From positions 1 through 64,000 of the forward strand of contig CATKHK010000067.1 in NCBI GenBank assembly GCA_949751835.1: a DNA stretch of 64,000 bases, in the 5' to 3' direction. The position numbers and the translations under genes are program-made. The stretch comes from Blepharisma japonicum (taxonomy: Eukaryota; Ciliophora; Heterotrichea; Heterotrichida; Blepharismidae). Shown one piece after another: positions 19,806-30,119 of the stretch. Every line of letters begins with the position of its first letter. Position 1 is the stretch's first letter. Below the pieces are notes generated by a model. It searched no databases and had not been told where the DNA came from. It saw only the letters and a program-made list of their open reading frames with translations.

Positions 19806-21080
19806 ATGTCTCTAATAAAAGCTTCAGATATAACTGAGCCATTATGTGCTGATCAAGCTGAATCTTCGACTGGCCAAGAAGAGATTAAAAACACTTGCGT
19901 ATCATTTTGACAAAGGATTTTTCCAATATTATTCTCTTCTTCTCGAAATGCCGAAATAAGTCTTCTGAGCTCAGGCTCGATAGGAGCAGGTTTTTTTTGC
20001 CTTGACTTTTTGTTTAGAGAATGCGGACTAATACTTGGCTCTATTATTTTCACAGCAACTGGGCTTACATTCGTGTTTTTTCAAAAAGTTATTTTATGGG
20101 GAATGAAGTCTACTCATGACGTAGATTTAATGAAAATGGTTTATCATCTTTATGGAAAACGAACCAGAAGAATTATGAAAATTTGCTTGGGATTAAGCAT
20201 TTTTGGACTATTATGTTCAAATCAAGCATTTGCAGCTGGATTTTTCAAGGAAGTTTTATATTCCCTAAGTGAGTATAAGATCACAAGCGATTATAGCAAT
20301 CTATTGCTGAGTTTTAGTTTTATAACAATTATTTTGCTGTTAGGAATATTCAATCAGCAAATAATTATAAAGTATTTCTCAGTTCTTTGCTGGACTTCAC
20401 TATTTTATTTAACAGCAGTCATATTAGTGCAAGTTCCATTTTATATTGAAGGGATATTTGATATATTGACAGAGTCAAAGCCTATAACAATAAATGCAGG
20501 ATTTGCTGATAGTGCTGCAGTAGTTGTATACGCTTTTCATACTTTATTCACAATTCCTATGGCCTATGAAGGCTTTAGAAAAAGTTCTTACAAAGAAATA
20601 AAGACGATGAAATACACCCAGTTTGGGTTCAGCTGCCTATTATTTTCAATTTTATTTTTATTTTACTACTTTAATAGCATTGCAGAAGATCTCAGCATTG
20701 AGGCGAGCTGGCTTCTGACTGTTGCAAAGATGCTCTTTATTACTATTTTAACAGTGAATACAGTAATTAACCTGCATCAATTTGTGATCATGATGATTGA
20801 AATGCTTCCATGCATAAGTTTTAGCCCCAAAACATATTTTCTAGTGAAACTTATGATAAGCATCAACATTGGCATTTTTGCTTATTTTTTTACAATTCCT
20901 TTTACATACTACAAAGTAATAGGTGGAACATCAGTGATATTTTTTGACATTGTCATACCAACCCTTATCTATTGGAGTGTGTCTTGCAACTACCCTGTGG
21001 TGATTTCTATATCTCTTTGGAGTGTTCTGCTTATCTTGCTTGGAGTTTCATCAGCAGGTTATGCATTTACAGGTTTATAA
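19806..21080 (+). CDS. Amino-acid transporter (AAAP/SLC36-like)
   Basis: 424 aa. The ATG at 19,806 is chosen over the internal one at 20,010 because the TGA near codon 35 is Trp and the first helix (SGSIGAGFFCLDFLFRECG) lies upstream of it. About eleven hydrophobic segments follow, with a short cytosolic N-terminus, the usual layout of the amino acid/auxin permease family. The unwound first helix (SLLSSGSIGAGFF) matches the GxG motif that binds substrate in this fold. Substrate not predictable. Ends 33 bp from the convergent eIF2 beta gene. Confidence 0.75.
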
Positions 21081-21113
21081 ATTTATATTTATAACATATT
21101 TTTAAATCTGAAA

Positions 21114-21716
21114 TTAATTAGCCATTTTAGCTTTCTTCCTGTCTGCTTTGGTCTGATGATGGTAGCCTTCTTTGATAGGTTGAACACTTCGAGTGCATTC
21201 GCATTTTTCACACTTCATAGTAAACATTCTGATGCTAGAATCTCTGGTAAGAATTGTTTGCATACTCTTACAATTTTGGCAGAGCACATACTCAGTAATG
21301 TATTTTTTTAAAAGAAACTCAATTTGTTTTTCGAGATACCTACCTTTAAATATAAGCTGCAGGTCTTGAGTTATGCTGCCATCAGTGCCAAGCTCCACAA
21401 AGAAAAATCGTGACATATGGTCTGAAGGACGCTTAAGCATATCACAAATATCTTGAAAGTTCACCCAGCCTGTTTTCTTTGAGCCGATTCTGACGACTTC
21501 TGGCTGTTTAACAATGCAGCGCTGGTTGTCGGCACTTACATTGCCTCCTTTTGTTTTCCTTAGTCTCTCAAAAATACGTGTTAGCATTTCATCATATTTG
21601 TTGTCAGCATCTTGCGCTTGGTTATTTTCTTTCTTTGCAGGAGTTGGGCCTGCCTTTGGCTTTTTCTTCTTTTTCATCTTAGAGAAGTCTATTTCATCTT
21701 GATCTTCGTCTGCCAT
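21114..21716 (-). CDS. EIF2S2: Translation initiation factor eIF2 subunit beta
   Basis: 200 aa. eIF2 (alpha, beta, gamma) brings initiator Met-tRNA to the 40S subunit with GTP. The core is clear: SDHMSRFFFVELGTDGS, then FKGRYLEKQIEFLLKKYI, then a C-terminal C2-C2 zinc ribbon (YVLCQNCKS ... MKCEKCECTR). The N-terminus is short compared with animal proteins (about 330 aa) and keeps only one lysine block (KKKKKPK) of the usual three that bind eIF5 and eIF2B-epsilon. Start at the first ATG, TAA stop. Confidence 0.93.
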   Translation of the reverse strand: MADEDQDEIDFSKMKKKKKPKAGPTPAKKENNQAQDADNKYDEMLTRIFERLRKTKGGNVSADNQRCIVKQPEVVRIGSKKTGWVNFQDICDMLKRPSDHMSRFFFVELGTDGSITQDLQLIFKGRYLEKQIEFLLKKYITEYVLCQNCKSMQTILTRDSSIRMFTMKCEKCECTRSVQPIKEGYHHQTKADRKKAKMAN

Positions 21717-21893
21717 TTATAAGCTTAATTAAATATAAGTAAAAATTAAGATAAGTTGTCCTAAAAAAATTGGAATTAATTATTTTGAAAATCTATTTTT
21801 ATAAAAATAATAAAAAAATCTAAATTGCACAATCCAAATTTTATGTATAAATAATTAAATTATGACATAAGCCATTATGAGGCCCTATTAATT

Positions 21894-22739
21894 ATGGAAG
21901 AAGGCAATTCTAATTGCCATGAGCTTAGGCTTCAAGAGAAAAAAGCAGAAGAAATGATCGCCAAACTCTCAGAAGAAAAAAAGCAAGTTGCAATTCCTCT
22001 TTTAGAAATCCAAAGACAGAGAAATACTTTATATCTCAACTATTTACAAGAGCTTAAAGCACTCCAAGAGAAATACGAGCAGAGTTATCAACCACTTTAC
22101 GAACAGCGTAGAGCACTTCTTAGTTCAGTCCCTGGATTTTGGTTCAAATCTATCAAAAATAACACAGTAAGCTGTGAGTTTCTCTACGAACAAGATGAAG
22201 CATTACTTCAATTCTTAGTCGACATCAGACACACAAAAGATCCTAACTCCGAAAACTTTTCCATTGAGTTCGAATTCACTGAAAACCCTATAATTGAGAA
22301 TAAAATCCTCAAAAAAGACTATTTCATGGCCAATGAAGATGTCATGGAAAAAGCTATAGGGACAGAAATTATATGGAAAGGAAACAATCTTACACAACAA
22401 GTAAAAAAAAGCAAGAAAAAAGGTAAGCAAGGTAAGGAACCAAAAACTGAAAGAATTGAGAGTAGACCAAGCTTCTTTAATTTTTTTAAAAATGTAATGA
22501 TGCCTGCTCCTCAGGACTTGGAAGCCATGGATGAAGAAGATGAGCATGAGATCGTTAAAGCTTTTGAGCAGGATTTTGACTTAGCTACTGAGTTTAGAGA
22601 CGAGATAATCCCAAATGCAATGCTTTTTTACTTGAATATTAGAGAAGAATCAGATGAAGGTGATGTCGAAGAAAACCAGCCAAAGCCTGTGAAAGTGGAT
22701 GGATCTGGAAGTGAAAAGCAAGAATGCAAGCAGCAATAA
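21894..22739 (+). CDS. NAP1-family histone chaperone
   Basis: 281 aa, TAA stop. NAP1 proteins bind H2A-H2B dimers and help nucleosome assembly. The long dimerisation helix occupies about residues 15-75 (IQRQRNTLYLNYLQELKALQ; YQPLYEQRRALL), followed by PGFWFKSIKN, IEFEFTENPIIENKILKK and PSFFNFF, in family order, and an acidic tail (EEDEHEI, EESDEGDVEE). A basic patch (KKSKKKGKQGK) sits where NAP1 proteins carry a nuclear localisation signal. Divergent from the eIF2 beta gene, 177 bp apart. Confidence 0.93.
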   Translation: MEEGNSNCHELRLQEKKAEEMIAKLSEEKKQVAIPLLEIQRQRNTLYLNYLQELKALQEKYEQSYQPLYEQRRALLSSVPGFWFKSIKNNTVSCEFLYEQDEALLQFLVDIRHTKDPNSENFSIEFEFTENPIIENKILKKDYFMANEDVMEKAIGTEIIWKGNNLTQQVKKSKKKGKQGKEPKTERIESRPSFFNFFKNVMMPAPQDLEAMDEEDEHEIVKAFEQDFDLATEFRDEIIPNAMLFYLNIREESDEGDVEENQPKPVKVDGSGSEKQECKQQ

Positions 22740-22772
22740 TTTAACTTTATGACTATTTTCACACATAATTAA

Positions 22773-23747
22773 CTATTTGATTCAAAAAACTTGTCCACAA
22801 TTGCATATACGTTCTTGGCTGTTTCTTCCATATTTATTGGCTAAGCAATTATTGCACAGTTGTCTGCATGAGCACAGGCATGCTTCTATATTTACATAAA
22901 CTTTACAGTCCTTACATAAAATAAAATTTGCAAAGCTGGCTCTTACATCTTCAGGAAATAAATATCCATCTCTAGGGCAAGATGCAAGTTGGTGCTGAAA
23001 AATACAAAAATTGCATACTTTATTGCAGCATAACTTACTGATATTCATATAATTCTCTATATCTGGAATTAAGTGATTGCAAACTTCACAATACCCATGA
23101 TTTGGCAAAAGTTCCCTCTCCTTTATAGGTCCTAGATATTTTATATATCCAAATCCTTTTCATTTTTGAACCAAAGCATCTAGAAACAGGTCTAATTCTA
23201 TATCAGTATACAAGCTGAAAACGACTTTTTTTAGTCTAATTTCTCCAAAATTTTGGAAATTCCCTGCAAAAACTATAAAAGCCTCAATGTGCCTTAGAGC
23301 TGCCTTTTCAATTGGATACCCAAAAATGCCACAAGAGATTCCAGGGATTCCAATTGAATTGTAGCCTAATTTGTCGGCTTCAATAATTGAAAATAATATC
23401 GATTCGAAGAGAGTTTCGCGATAATATTCTGTTTCTTTTAGTCCCTCAAAGACTGGCCCAACTGTGTGAAAAATTGACTTGAATTTTAAATTTCCTGCTG
23501 ACGTTACTACAACTTTTCCAGGCATGACAATATAATGTTCCCTAATATATTTATCGCATTCTTGTTGAACTATTGGTCCTGCAGAGTTAATGATTTGTCC
23601 TGCTAATCCTCCAAGATTTCGAAGTTTGTCATTTGCTGCATTTACAATCACATCAACGTTTAGATCCAGGATACTCCCTTGCCTAATTTCTAGTACAATG
23701 CCATTCAGAATTCCTTCTGCACATAAAACAGGTTCTATAGATGCCAT
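22773..23747 (-). CDS. Macro-domain protein with C-terminal zinc-binding domain (copy 1)
   Basis: 324 aa; TGA codons at 23,160-23,162 and 22,782-22,784 are Trp, and the true stop is TAG 22,773-22,775. Residues 1-195 form a macro domain: VDVIVNAAND, GGLAGQI, GKVVVTSAG, FHTVGP and GIPGISCGIFGYP are the ADP-ribose-binding loops. Residues 220-320 hold a Cys/His-rich domain (C-x2-C, CC-x3-C-x2-C-x3-H, C-x2-C, C-x-C-x3-C-x2-C) reminiscent of RING/IBR folds. Macro domains bind or remove ADP-ribose. Linking this to ubiquitin is inference. The next gene is a paralogue in the same orientation. Confidence 0.85.
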
Positions 23748-23948
23748 TTTAAAGCCTTGGTTGCAATATTAAAAAATTATAGAAATTTATTTTTCAATTG
23801 TAATAACTAGGAAGTTCATTAGTACACATTTTAAGAAAGTATGATGGTATTTGATAGAAATTTAACCTTTTTGTCTATCAAAATATATTCCAAAATTTTG
23901 GCCAAACTTTATTAGGTGCTTTAAATAGCAATTATCATCATAGTTAAC

Positions 23949-24911
23949 CTAAAAGCTAATTTTATTACCACAGATACACTTCCTCGAACCATTGGAATCA
24001 ATAGGTATGTTGTATGCACATGATGCACAAATTTGCCTGCAAGAGCAGCCCATTTCTGAAGTAGACTTATAGACGCAGCACTTTCGACACAAAATATTAC
24101 TGTATAAGCTGTTTATAACATCATCTGGGAACCGAAACTGATCGATTGGACAAGTTGCTAGGCAATGCTGAAAAATGCAATAATTGCATACCTTGCAACA
24201 GCATGCTTTAGTAATATTCATATATATTTCTTTGTTGTCTATTGACTGATTGCATAATTCACAAAATCCGGTATTTGTCTTGCGTGCTCTCTCTTTAGCC
24301 GAACCAATAAATTCAACAGTGTCAAATGTCTCAAACTTTTGCCATAAAGCAGTTAAAAATGAAGAGAGCTCTTCTTCAGTGTACAAACTGAAAGTAATTT
24401 CTCTTACAGAAATATTTTGATTATTTTGAGCAAACATTCCTGCATATAAAATAAAAGCCTCCAAATGCCTAATTGCAGCCTTATCAATTGGATATCCAAA
24501 TATTCCACAAGATATTGCTGGAATACCTATTGAGCTAATATTTGAGTTATTAGCATAAATAATCGATTCATAAACAGCTGAAAACAAATCTTGCCTGTTT
24601 CTTTCGTTTTCTTGTTTATTTTCCACTCTTGGTCCAACAGTATGCAGTATTTTTTTAAAATTCAGCCTTCCTGCTCTAGTTTCAACAATTTGTCCTATTC
24701 TAATGGTCCCGAATCTTGAAATCACTTGATCGCATTCATTTTGGATGCTATCACCTCCACTTTCGACTATTTGATGTGCAAGTCCCCCAATATTTTGAAG
24801 TTGCTCATTTGCAGCATTGACAATTGCGTCTACTTTCAAGTCTAATACACTTCCTTGTCTAATTTCCAGGATAATATCATTCAAACTTGCTCTTGCACAT
24901 ACATTTGACAT
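23949..24911 (-). CDS. Macro-domain protein with C-terminal zinc-binding domain (copy 2)
   Basis: 320 aa, TAG stop. Same order as its downstream neighbour: macro domain at 1-205 (VDAIVNAANE, GGLAHQI, GQIVETRAG, LHTVGP, GIPAISCGIFGYP), then a Cys-rich domain (GFCELCNQ, CCCKVCNYCIFQH, CRKCC, CSCRQICASC, CICG). The ligand spacing is conserved between the copies while linkers differ, so both domains appear to be under selection. Ancient tandem duplicate, older than the 25-33 kb duplication. Confidence 0.85.
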   Translation of the reverse strand: MSNVCARASLNDIILEIRQGSVLDLKVDAIVNAANEQLQNIGGLAHQIVESGGDSIQNECDQVISRFGTIRIGQIVETRAGRLNFKKILHTVGPRVENKQENERNRQDLFSAVYESIIYANNSNISSIGIPAISCGIFGYPIDKAAIRHLEAFILYAGMFAQNNQNISVREITFSLYTEEELSSFLTALWQKFETFDTVEFIGSAKERARKTNTGFCELCNQSIDNKEIYMNITKACCCKVCNYCIFQHCLATCPIDQFRFPDDVINSLYSNILCRKCCVYKSTSEMGCSCRQICASCAYNIPIDSNGSRKCICGNKISF

Positions 24912-24959
24912 GCTTTCAGATATTTTATTTAAGCCTTTATAGAATACTTATTAAATGAA

Positions 24960-25961
24960 TTAATAATATTTAACTCCATCACGTCATAACTCTTCATGTC
25001 TGGTTCCTTTAGGAGTTGTCCTTACTCCTCTGTCATCTTTTTTGTTATCCTTGAATATTCCTCTATATTTAGACTTATCTCTATAGATAATCATGCCTTT
25101 GCCATGTTTTTTATCGTCTTTAAAGTACCCGTTATATATATGCCCATCTTTCAGTTTCATTTTTCCTCTTCCACTTCTTTTATCGTCTTCCCAATTCCCT
25201 TCATATATGTCTCCATTGGAATAGATCATCTCTCCATAACCTTCATATTTGTCTTTGACAAAATCTCCTCTATATTTAGATCCATCAGACCACTCATAAA
25301 TCCCTTGCCCATGCTTTAAACCATTTATAAAATCTCCTTCATATAAAGACCCATCATAATAATACATTTTTCCTTTCCCATTCATTTTATCATTCGACCA
25401 ATACCCAATATAGCTATTTCCGCTTTGTCATTTTTGCAGCCCAAACCCTTCTCTTTTATCATCAACAAACTGTCCTGCATAAGTAAACGATCCTTGGCTT
25501 ATTAAAACTCCAAACCCATTTTTCCTGCTGCTTCTGAATTCTCCCCTATATAGTACTCCATTTTCCCACATGTAAACCCCATATCCATGCTTCAGTTGGT
25601 TTTCTGAATCCCCATAAAATCCGGGCTGATACTGATGATAGCAAGATAAAAGTTCTTCAATTTTCTGTTCCAAAGTGCTTCTATCATACGGGGTGTGATG
25701 CACCATTTGTTTAGGCAAAGACTGTGATTTGGTATAGTCTGAAAAACGGTTCAATAGGTCAAGGACAATATAGTTTTTTGAAATATCATGAGGATCTCTT
25801 CGATCGACTTGCCGATCATGGGGGCATTCAATATGCTGGTGTCTTGATTTTATATCATTTATACAGACTTTACAAAATGTGTGGCCACATAAGAGTTGCA
25901 GGGGTGTATGATCGGCTTCATTGAACTCTTCGAAACAAATATCACAAACAATTTCTTCCAT
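24960..25961 (-). CDS. RING finger + MORN-repeat protein (complete copy A)
   Basis: 333 aa with TGA codons (near 25,428 and at 24,984) read as Trp; TAA 24,960-24,962. An N-terminal RING-like motif (CDICFEEF, LLCGHTFCKVC, CPHDRQ) is followed from residue 110 by about nine MORN repeats (for example GSLYEGDFINGLKHGQGIYE). MORN arrays bind membranes or scaffold cytoskeletal structures; the RING suggests an E3 ubiquitin ligase. ATG 25,961 is chosen because the RING starts there. The start of the divergent FHA gene is only 15 bp away. Part of the ancestral tandem-duplicated block. Confidence 0.85.
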
Positions 25962-25976
25962 TTTCTGATTGAAATA

Positions 25977-27530
25977 ATGATGGTCGATGATCCAAATGCT
26001 AGAAAAGATAGAGCTCTGGCTGCCCTGAAGAATGACTTTGATGGGCTGGGGATTTTGCAGGTAAATCTTGGACCATTGAAGCAAGAAATCAAAGATTTTT
26101 ATGAGGAACTGCTTCATAAGCTTGAAATTAAGAGAATTGATGAATCGCTTCTACAATTATTATTAAATACGTTTGAAGTGTTCAGGCAGTGCTTGGCTGA
26201 ATATAAAGCTAATGAAATGCAGAATCCAGGGACAAGTGCCGAAATTAAATTAAAAATTAAAGATGCTCTCAAGAACATTAATATAGCATTGGTTACTTTA
26301 CTGATAGGATATCCTGATTATTTACAATACACGACACAAATAGCTTATAATTACTTCAACGCTGGCCAGCATGGTCTAGATGAGTGCATCTACAAATCAA
26401 AGGCAACATTTCAAATAGATTATCTAATTGGCTCTCAATCTCAAAGGGTCAATTGAAAAATTTTCTGGAATAATTTTTCAAAAGACATGGAATATGCATC
26501 AATACCAGTCAGCTGGATATTGGAAAGAGAAATAAAATACAAACTAAATGGGGGAGGAGAAGAAATTGAAATTCCTAGAATAGAGGAATTTTATAAGCAT
26601 ATATGGCTTAGCAGGGCCAGATTTAATTCATTTAAAAACAGAGCGGGACTTTTGATGGATCTTCAGAAATACTTAAAAATTGACTATCAGCTTCTCCAAT
26701 ACCAAGAATATCTGAATCAAATTTTGATGTTAAGAGTTGGTGAATCTCCTCAGCCAAACTATCCAAAGTTTCCGAAAGGAATGACTTACGAAATTGGCCC
26801 TTTAGGTTTAGAAGGATCTGATAGATTTTGTAGAGACCGATTGGTTATATTTGGAAAAGAAACTGATGAAAATTACATAAATGATATAACTCTACCAAAT
26901 GCTTCAAGTCTAAAGCCTTTGCAGATGATAATTTATTGTTCTCCAAGGGGGTTTGCATTGCAAGACTTCTCAGAACAAGGTGCTTATATAAAAATAAAAA
27001 AAGGAGAGCCTCGAGAAGTAAAAAAAGGCTGAATTATACGTTTAGGATTTGTTTGTGAAATTGTGATAAAAGACTTAGAGTATCCTTCACAAGATCCGCA
27101 ATCTAGCACTTCAATCCATTCAATTAAGGAAGGCTGCAACATTTTTTTAATTACCCAAGGGCGCATGGAAGCCAACCTTCATAACATATGCAGTAAAGAT
27201 GCACCAAAATTTTGTATAGGGCGAGATCCTCGCCCAGAAATCTCATTAATTCGTATTAATGAAAAATCTGTGAGTGGGAAACATGTAGAGTTTGAATTTA
27301 TTAATAACAAATGGATGATAACTGATTTGAGTACTAATGGAACTTGAATCAGGGTAGGAAAATATCATGAAAGAGAAGGCGAGCAAGAAAATTATTTATT
27401 AGAGCAAGTTCCTAAAGAAAATATTCTTCCAAGTCATCATTGGATTCAAAAAGGTGATGTCATTGCATTTGGAAACGCAGTTCCATTTTTTGAATACAAA
27501 GTTTGGTGCGACCTAAAAAGTTTAGAATAA
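25977..27530 (+). CDS. Tandem FHA-domain protein (copy A)
   Basis: 517 aa with TGA-coded Trp near 26,455, 27,030 and 27,346; TAA 27,528-27,530. The N-terminal 220 residues are helical and unrecognised. A first, degenerate FHA-like domain lies at about 275-350 (VIFGKETDENYINDITLPN; LQDFSEQGAYIKI). A canonical FHA follows at about 405-515: FCIGRDPR, SVSGKHVEFEF and DLSTNGTW supply the Arg, Ser-x-x-His and Asn-Gly that bind phosphothreonine. The start (MMVDD) is 15 bp from the divergent MORN gene's ATG. FHA proteins read phosphorylation signals; the pathway is unknown. Confidence 0.83.
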
Positions 27531-27666
27531 AGATTGAATTTTCAATAATAAATTTCTTCAAATAAACGGATAGCTAAAGATTTATTCAATTTTTTAATTC
27601 AATAAATGAATCTAAATTTCCTTTTGGAAGTATTAATTATATATGTATTTGATTAAGAAATTTATA

Positions 27667-28099
27667 ATGGGATGCTGCTCTTATGACCGTCAAATTGAAA
27701 ATGATGTAGATGATCTTGGAAATCCTAACTCGGCGTTTAATAACCAGCTTATTTCACTAAAAATTGTTAGCTCTGGGTCAGTCTCAGAACTCAAACAATT
27801 TCTTGACAGAGGATTCCCTACTAAATACAAAATGCCAGCATTCAATGGTGCTACTATTTTGCATTTGGCAGCAGAAAAAGGAAAAGCTATTAATGAAATA
27901 AGGAGCGGACATCGAAAGTTTTGATGATAGAAAGATGACTCCAATATTTTACTCAATAAAAGGGCGAAATCAAGAATGTTTTCGGGTATTAATAAAAAAT
28001 TACAATGCAAATCTAAATGTTGCTAATTCATATGATAAAAGCGTTTAGGATTATTTAAAAGAGGATCCAAATTTTTATAATGTGGCGTTATCTCATTAA
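27667..28099 (+). pseudogene. Ankyrin-repeat gene, copy A (broken)
   Basis: Nearly identical to the intact gene at 31,728-32,174 until AAEKG, where a small deletion replaces the NPGMIKLLIEYGAD segment and shifts the frame; a TAG also replaces CAG in KSVQDYL near 28,047. Host gene duplicate that lost function after the segmental duplication. Confidence 0.85.
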
Positions 28100-28178
28100 A
28101 ACCCGTTATATAGCAATAATAATCTTTATTGGTTTCAAAAACTTGAGTGCATAACTTATAATTCATCTTTTAAATAAA

Positions 28179-29486
28179 ATGAGCAGCCAGCTTACAAAGC
28201 TTAAGTTTCGTATAGTATTTTGTAGCAGTGAAGACAACGAATTCCCAGTAACCCAATTATTGAACCATGGCCTAAACAGCACTGGCTGGCATCAGCAAGA
28301 TTTCAAGATTCCCTCAAATCATTATTTTACAATTCATCTCTCCAATAAGAATCCAACAGCTTCAATTCTTATCACACCAGTCAAAAATCGCTTCAAGAAT
28401 TGAGCTATTTACATACTTACCTAAAAATCCAAGCTCAATTCCTCCATTAGAAAATTTCAAATGAAATAGACTTGGCTATCATTCATTAGATAACAATGAA
28501 AAATTAAGGCTCCAAGCACGAGAGCTGAAATCAGTTTATATTGATGCTCAGGCTTTATTTTTGAAAATTTCTCTTAAGAAGTGCCATGTGAATAAGTACA
28601 ACATTTTCAATCAAGTTGGACTAATTGCTATTAATTGCTTGGGTGAAGAACTTGGCAATACAAAAGCACCAGCTAGAGGAGGGATCCAGCCGAGACTTGA
28701 AAATGGGATGGAGTTTGATTCCGCTACAAATGAAAGGCTTAAACAATTGTCGATAGCCAAAGAAAGCGCGCTTGAAAAGGACGATTTCGATGAAGCAAAA
28801 AGAATTAAAGATGCCATTGAAAGACTCAAATCTGTGGGTTATGAGCTTTTGATGCTTGAAGATAGGAAAAGAAATGCAATTGCGAATGAAGATTATGATA
28901 GTGCAAAAATATTGAAAATTGAAATTGAAAGAATGAGGAATGCAGTTTTGCCTCCAATGCCTGACACTTATTTTGCTCCTGTCCAGCAAAGTTCACATAG
29001 GCCTTTTTCAGACGGCCCTCAGCCATTAGGTATAGGAGGAAGACCTTCATCAAGACCGCAACCTTCTCAATTTCCTCCTCCACAAAGATTGGTGAAATGC
29101 CAAATTATGAGCCATTTGAAAGAAGAACTAACCAGCTGTTACCAGAGCCCAAATCTAAGGTCTCTCATGATGAGCAAATTATTCCTACAATCAGCAATGG
29201 CAGAGCCCCAGGGCAAATATTTGGAGGCAAAGAAAAAGAAAATCTGCCTCCTAATCTTGATAATCCTCCAGAGCCATTAGGAGTTCAACAAGCAAAATTT
29301 GCAGATCCATTACTTCCTATTCTGGGTGAAGATTTATGCAGAATGATCTTTTCTAAGGCCTGGCAATTTAGAGAGGATGGTTTAGGCCAAATCCAGAATG
29401 AAGTTTCAAGAGAATCATCAAGCCAGATTTTTGGAGGGACTGATAACTCAAACATTTATTCAGGCGTCCTAGGTGCAGTAAGATAA
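28179..29486 (+). pseudogene. CEP104 copy A (frameshifted and 3'-truncated)
   Basis: Matches the intact CEP104 at 32,254-34,590 from its ATG to about 29,485. A frame change occurs after NHGLNSTGW (near 28,290), and another after SQFPPPQ (near 29,090). The frame then runs into the duplication junction and stops at TAA 29,484-29,486, so most of the TOG region and all zinc fingers are missing. Clearly non-functional as CEP104. Confidence 0.88.
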
Positions 29487-30101
29487 AGACCCATCATAAT
29501 TTAACATTTTTCCTTTCCTATTCATTTTATAATTCGACCAATACCCAATATAGCTATTTCCGCTTTGTCATTTTTGCAGTCCAAACCCTTCTCTTTTATC
29601 ATCAACAAACTGTCCTGCATAAGTAAACGATCCTTGGCTTATTAAAACTCCAAACCCATTTTTCCTGCTGCTTCTGAATTCTCCTCTATATAGTACTCCA
29701 TTTTCCCATATGTAAACCCCATATCCATGCTTCAGTTGGTTTTCTGAATCCCCATAAAATCCGGGTTGATACTGGTGATAGCAAGATAAAAGCTCTTCAA
29801 TTTTCTGTTCCAAAGTGCTTCTATCATACGGGGTGTGATGCACCATTTGTTTAGGCAAAGACTGTGATTTGGTATAGTCTGAAAAACGGTTCAATAGGTC
29901 AAGAACAATATAGTTTTTTGAAATATCATGAGGATCTCTTCGATCAACTTGCCGATCATGGGGGCATTCAATATGCTGGTGTCTTGATTTTATATCATTT
30001 ATACAGACTTTACAAAATGTGTGACCACATAAGAGTTGCAGGGGTGTATGATCGGCTTCATTGAACTCTTCGAAACAAATATCACATACAATTTCTTCCA
30101 T
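29469..30101 (-). CDS. RING-MORN protein, 3'-truncated copy B
   Basis: 210 aa. The RING and first four or so MORN repeats match copy A closely; after the YYDGSL-equivalent the frame crosses the duplication junction and ends at TAG 29,469-29,471, so the last 15 bp or so are antisense to the CEP104 copy A remnant. It lacks five MORN repeats. The frame is open, so a short RING-MORN protein may still be made; it could equally be a dying gene. Confidence 0.6.
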
Positions 30102-30119
30102 TTTCTGATTGAAATAATC

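Larger units (their letters stand above)
25343..29482. repeat. Tandem segmental duplication, unit A
   Basis: About 4.14 kb, directly repeated as unit B (29,483-33,557), with very similar gene content and order: RING-MORN (minus), FHA, ankyrin and CEP104 (plus). The join at 29,483 fuses the middle of CEP104 to the middle of the MORN gene, sharing a 3-nt microhomology (ATA). Unit A holds the pseudogenised ankyrin and CEP104 copies. Confidence 0.93.
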
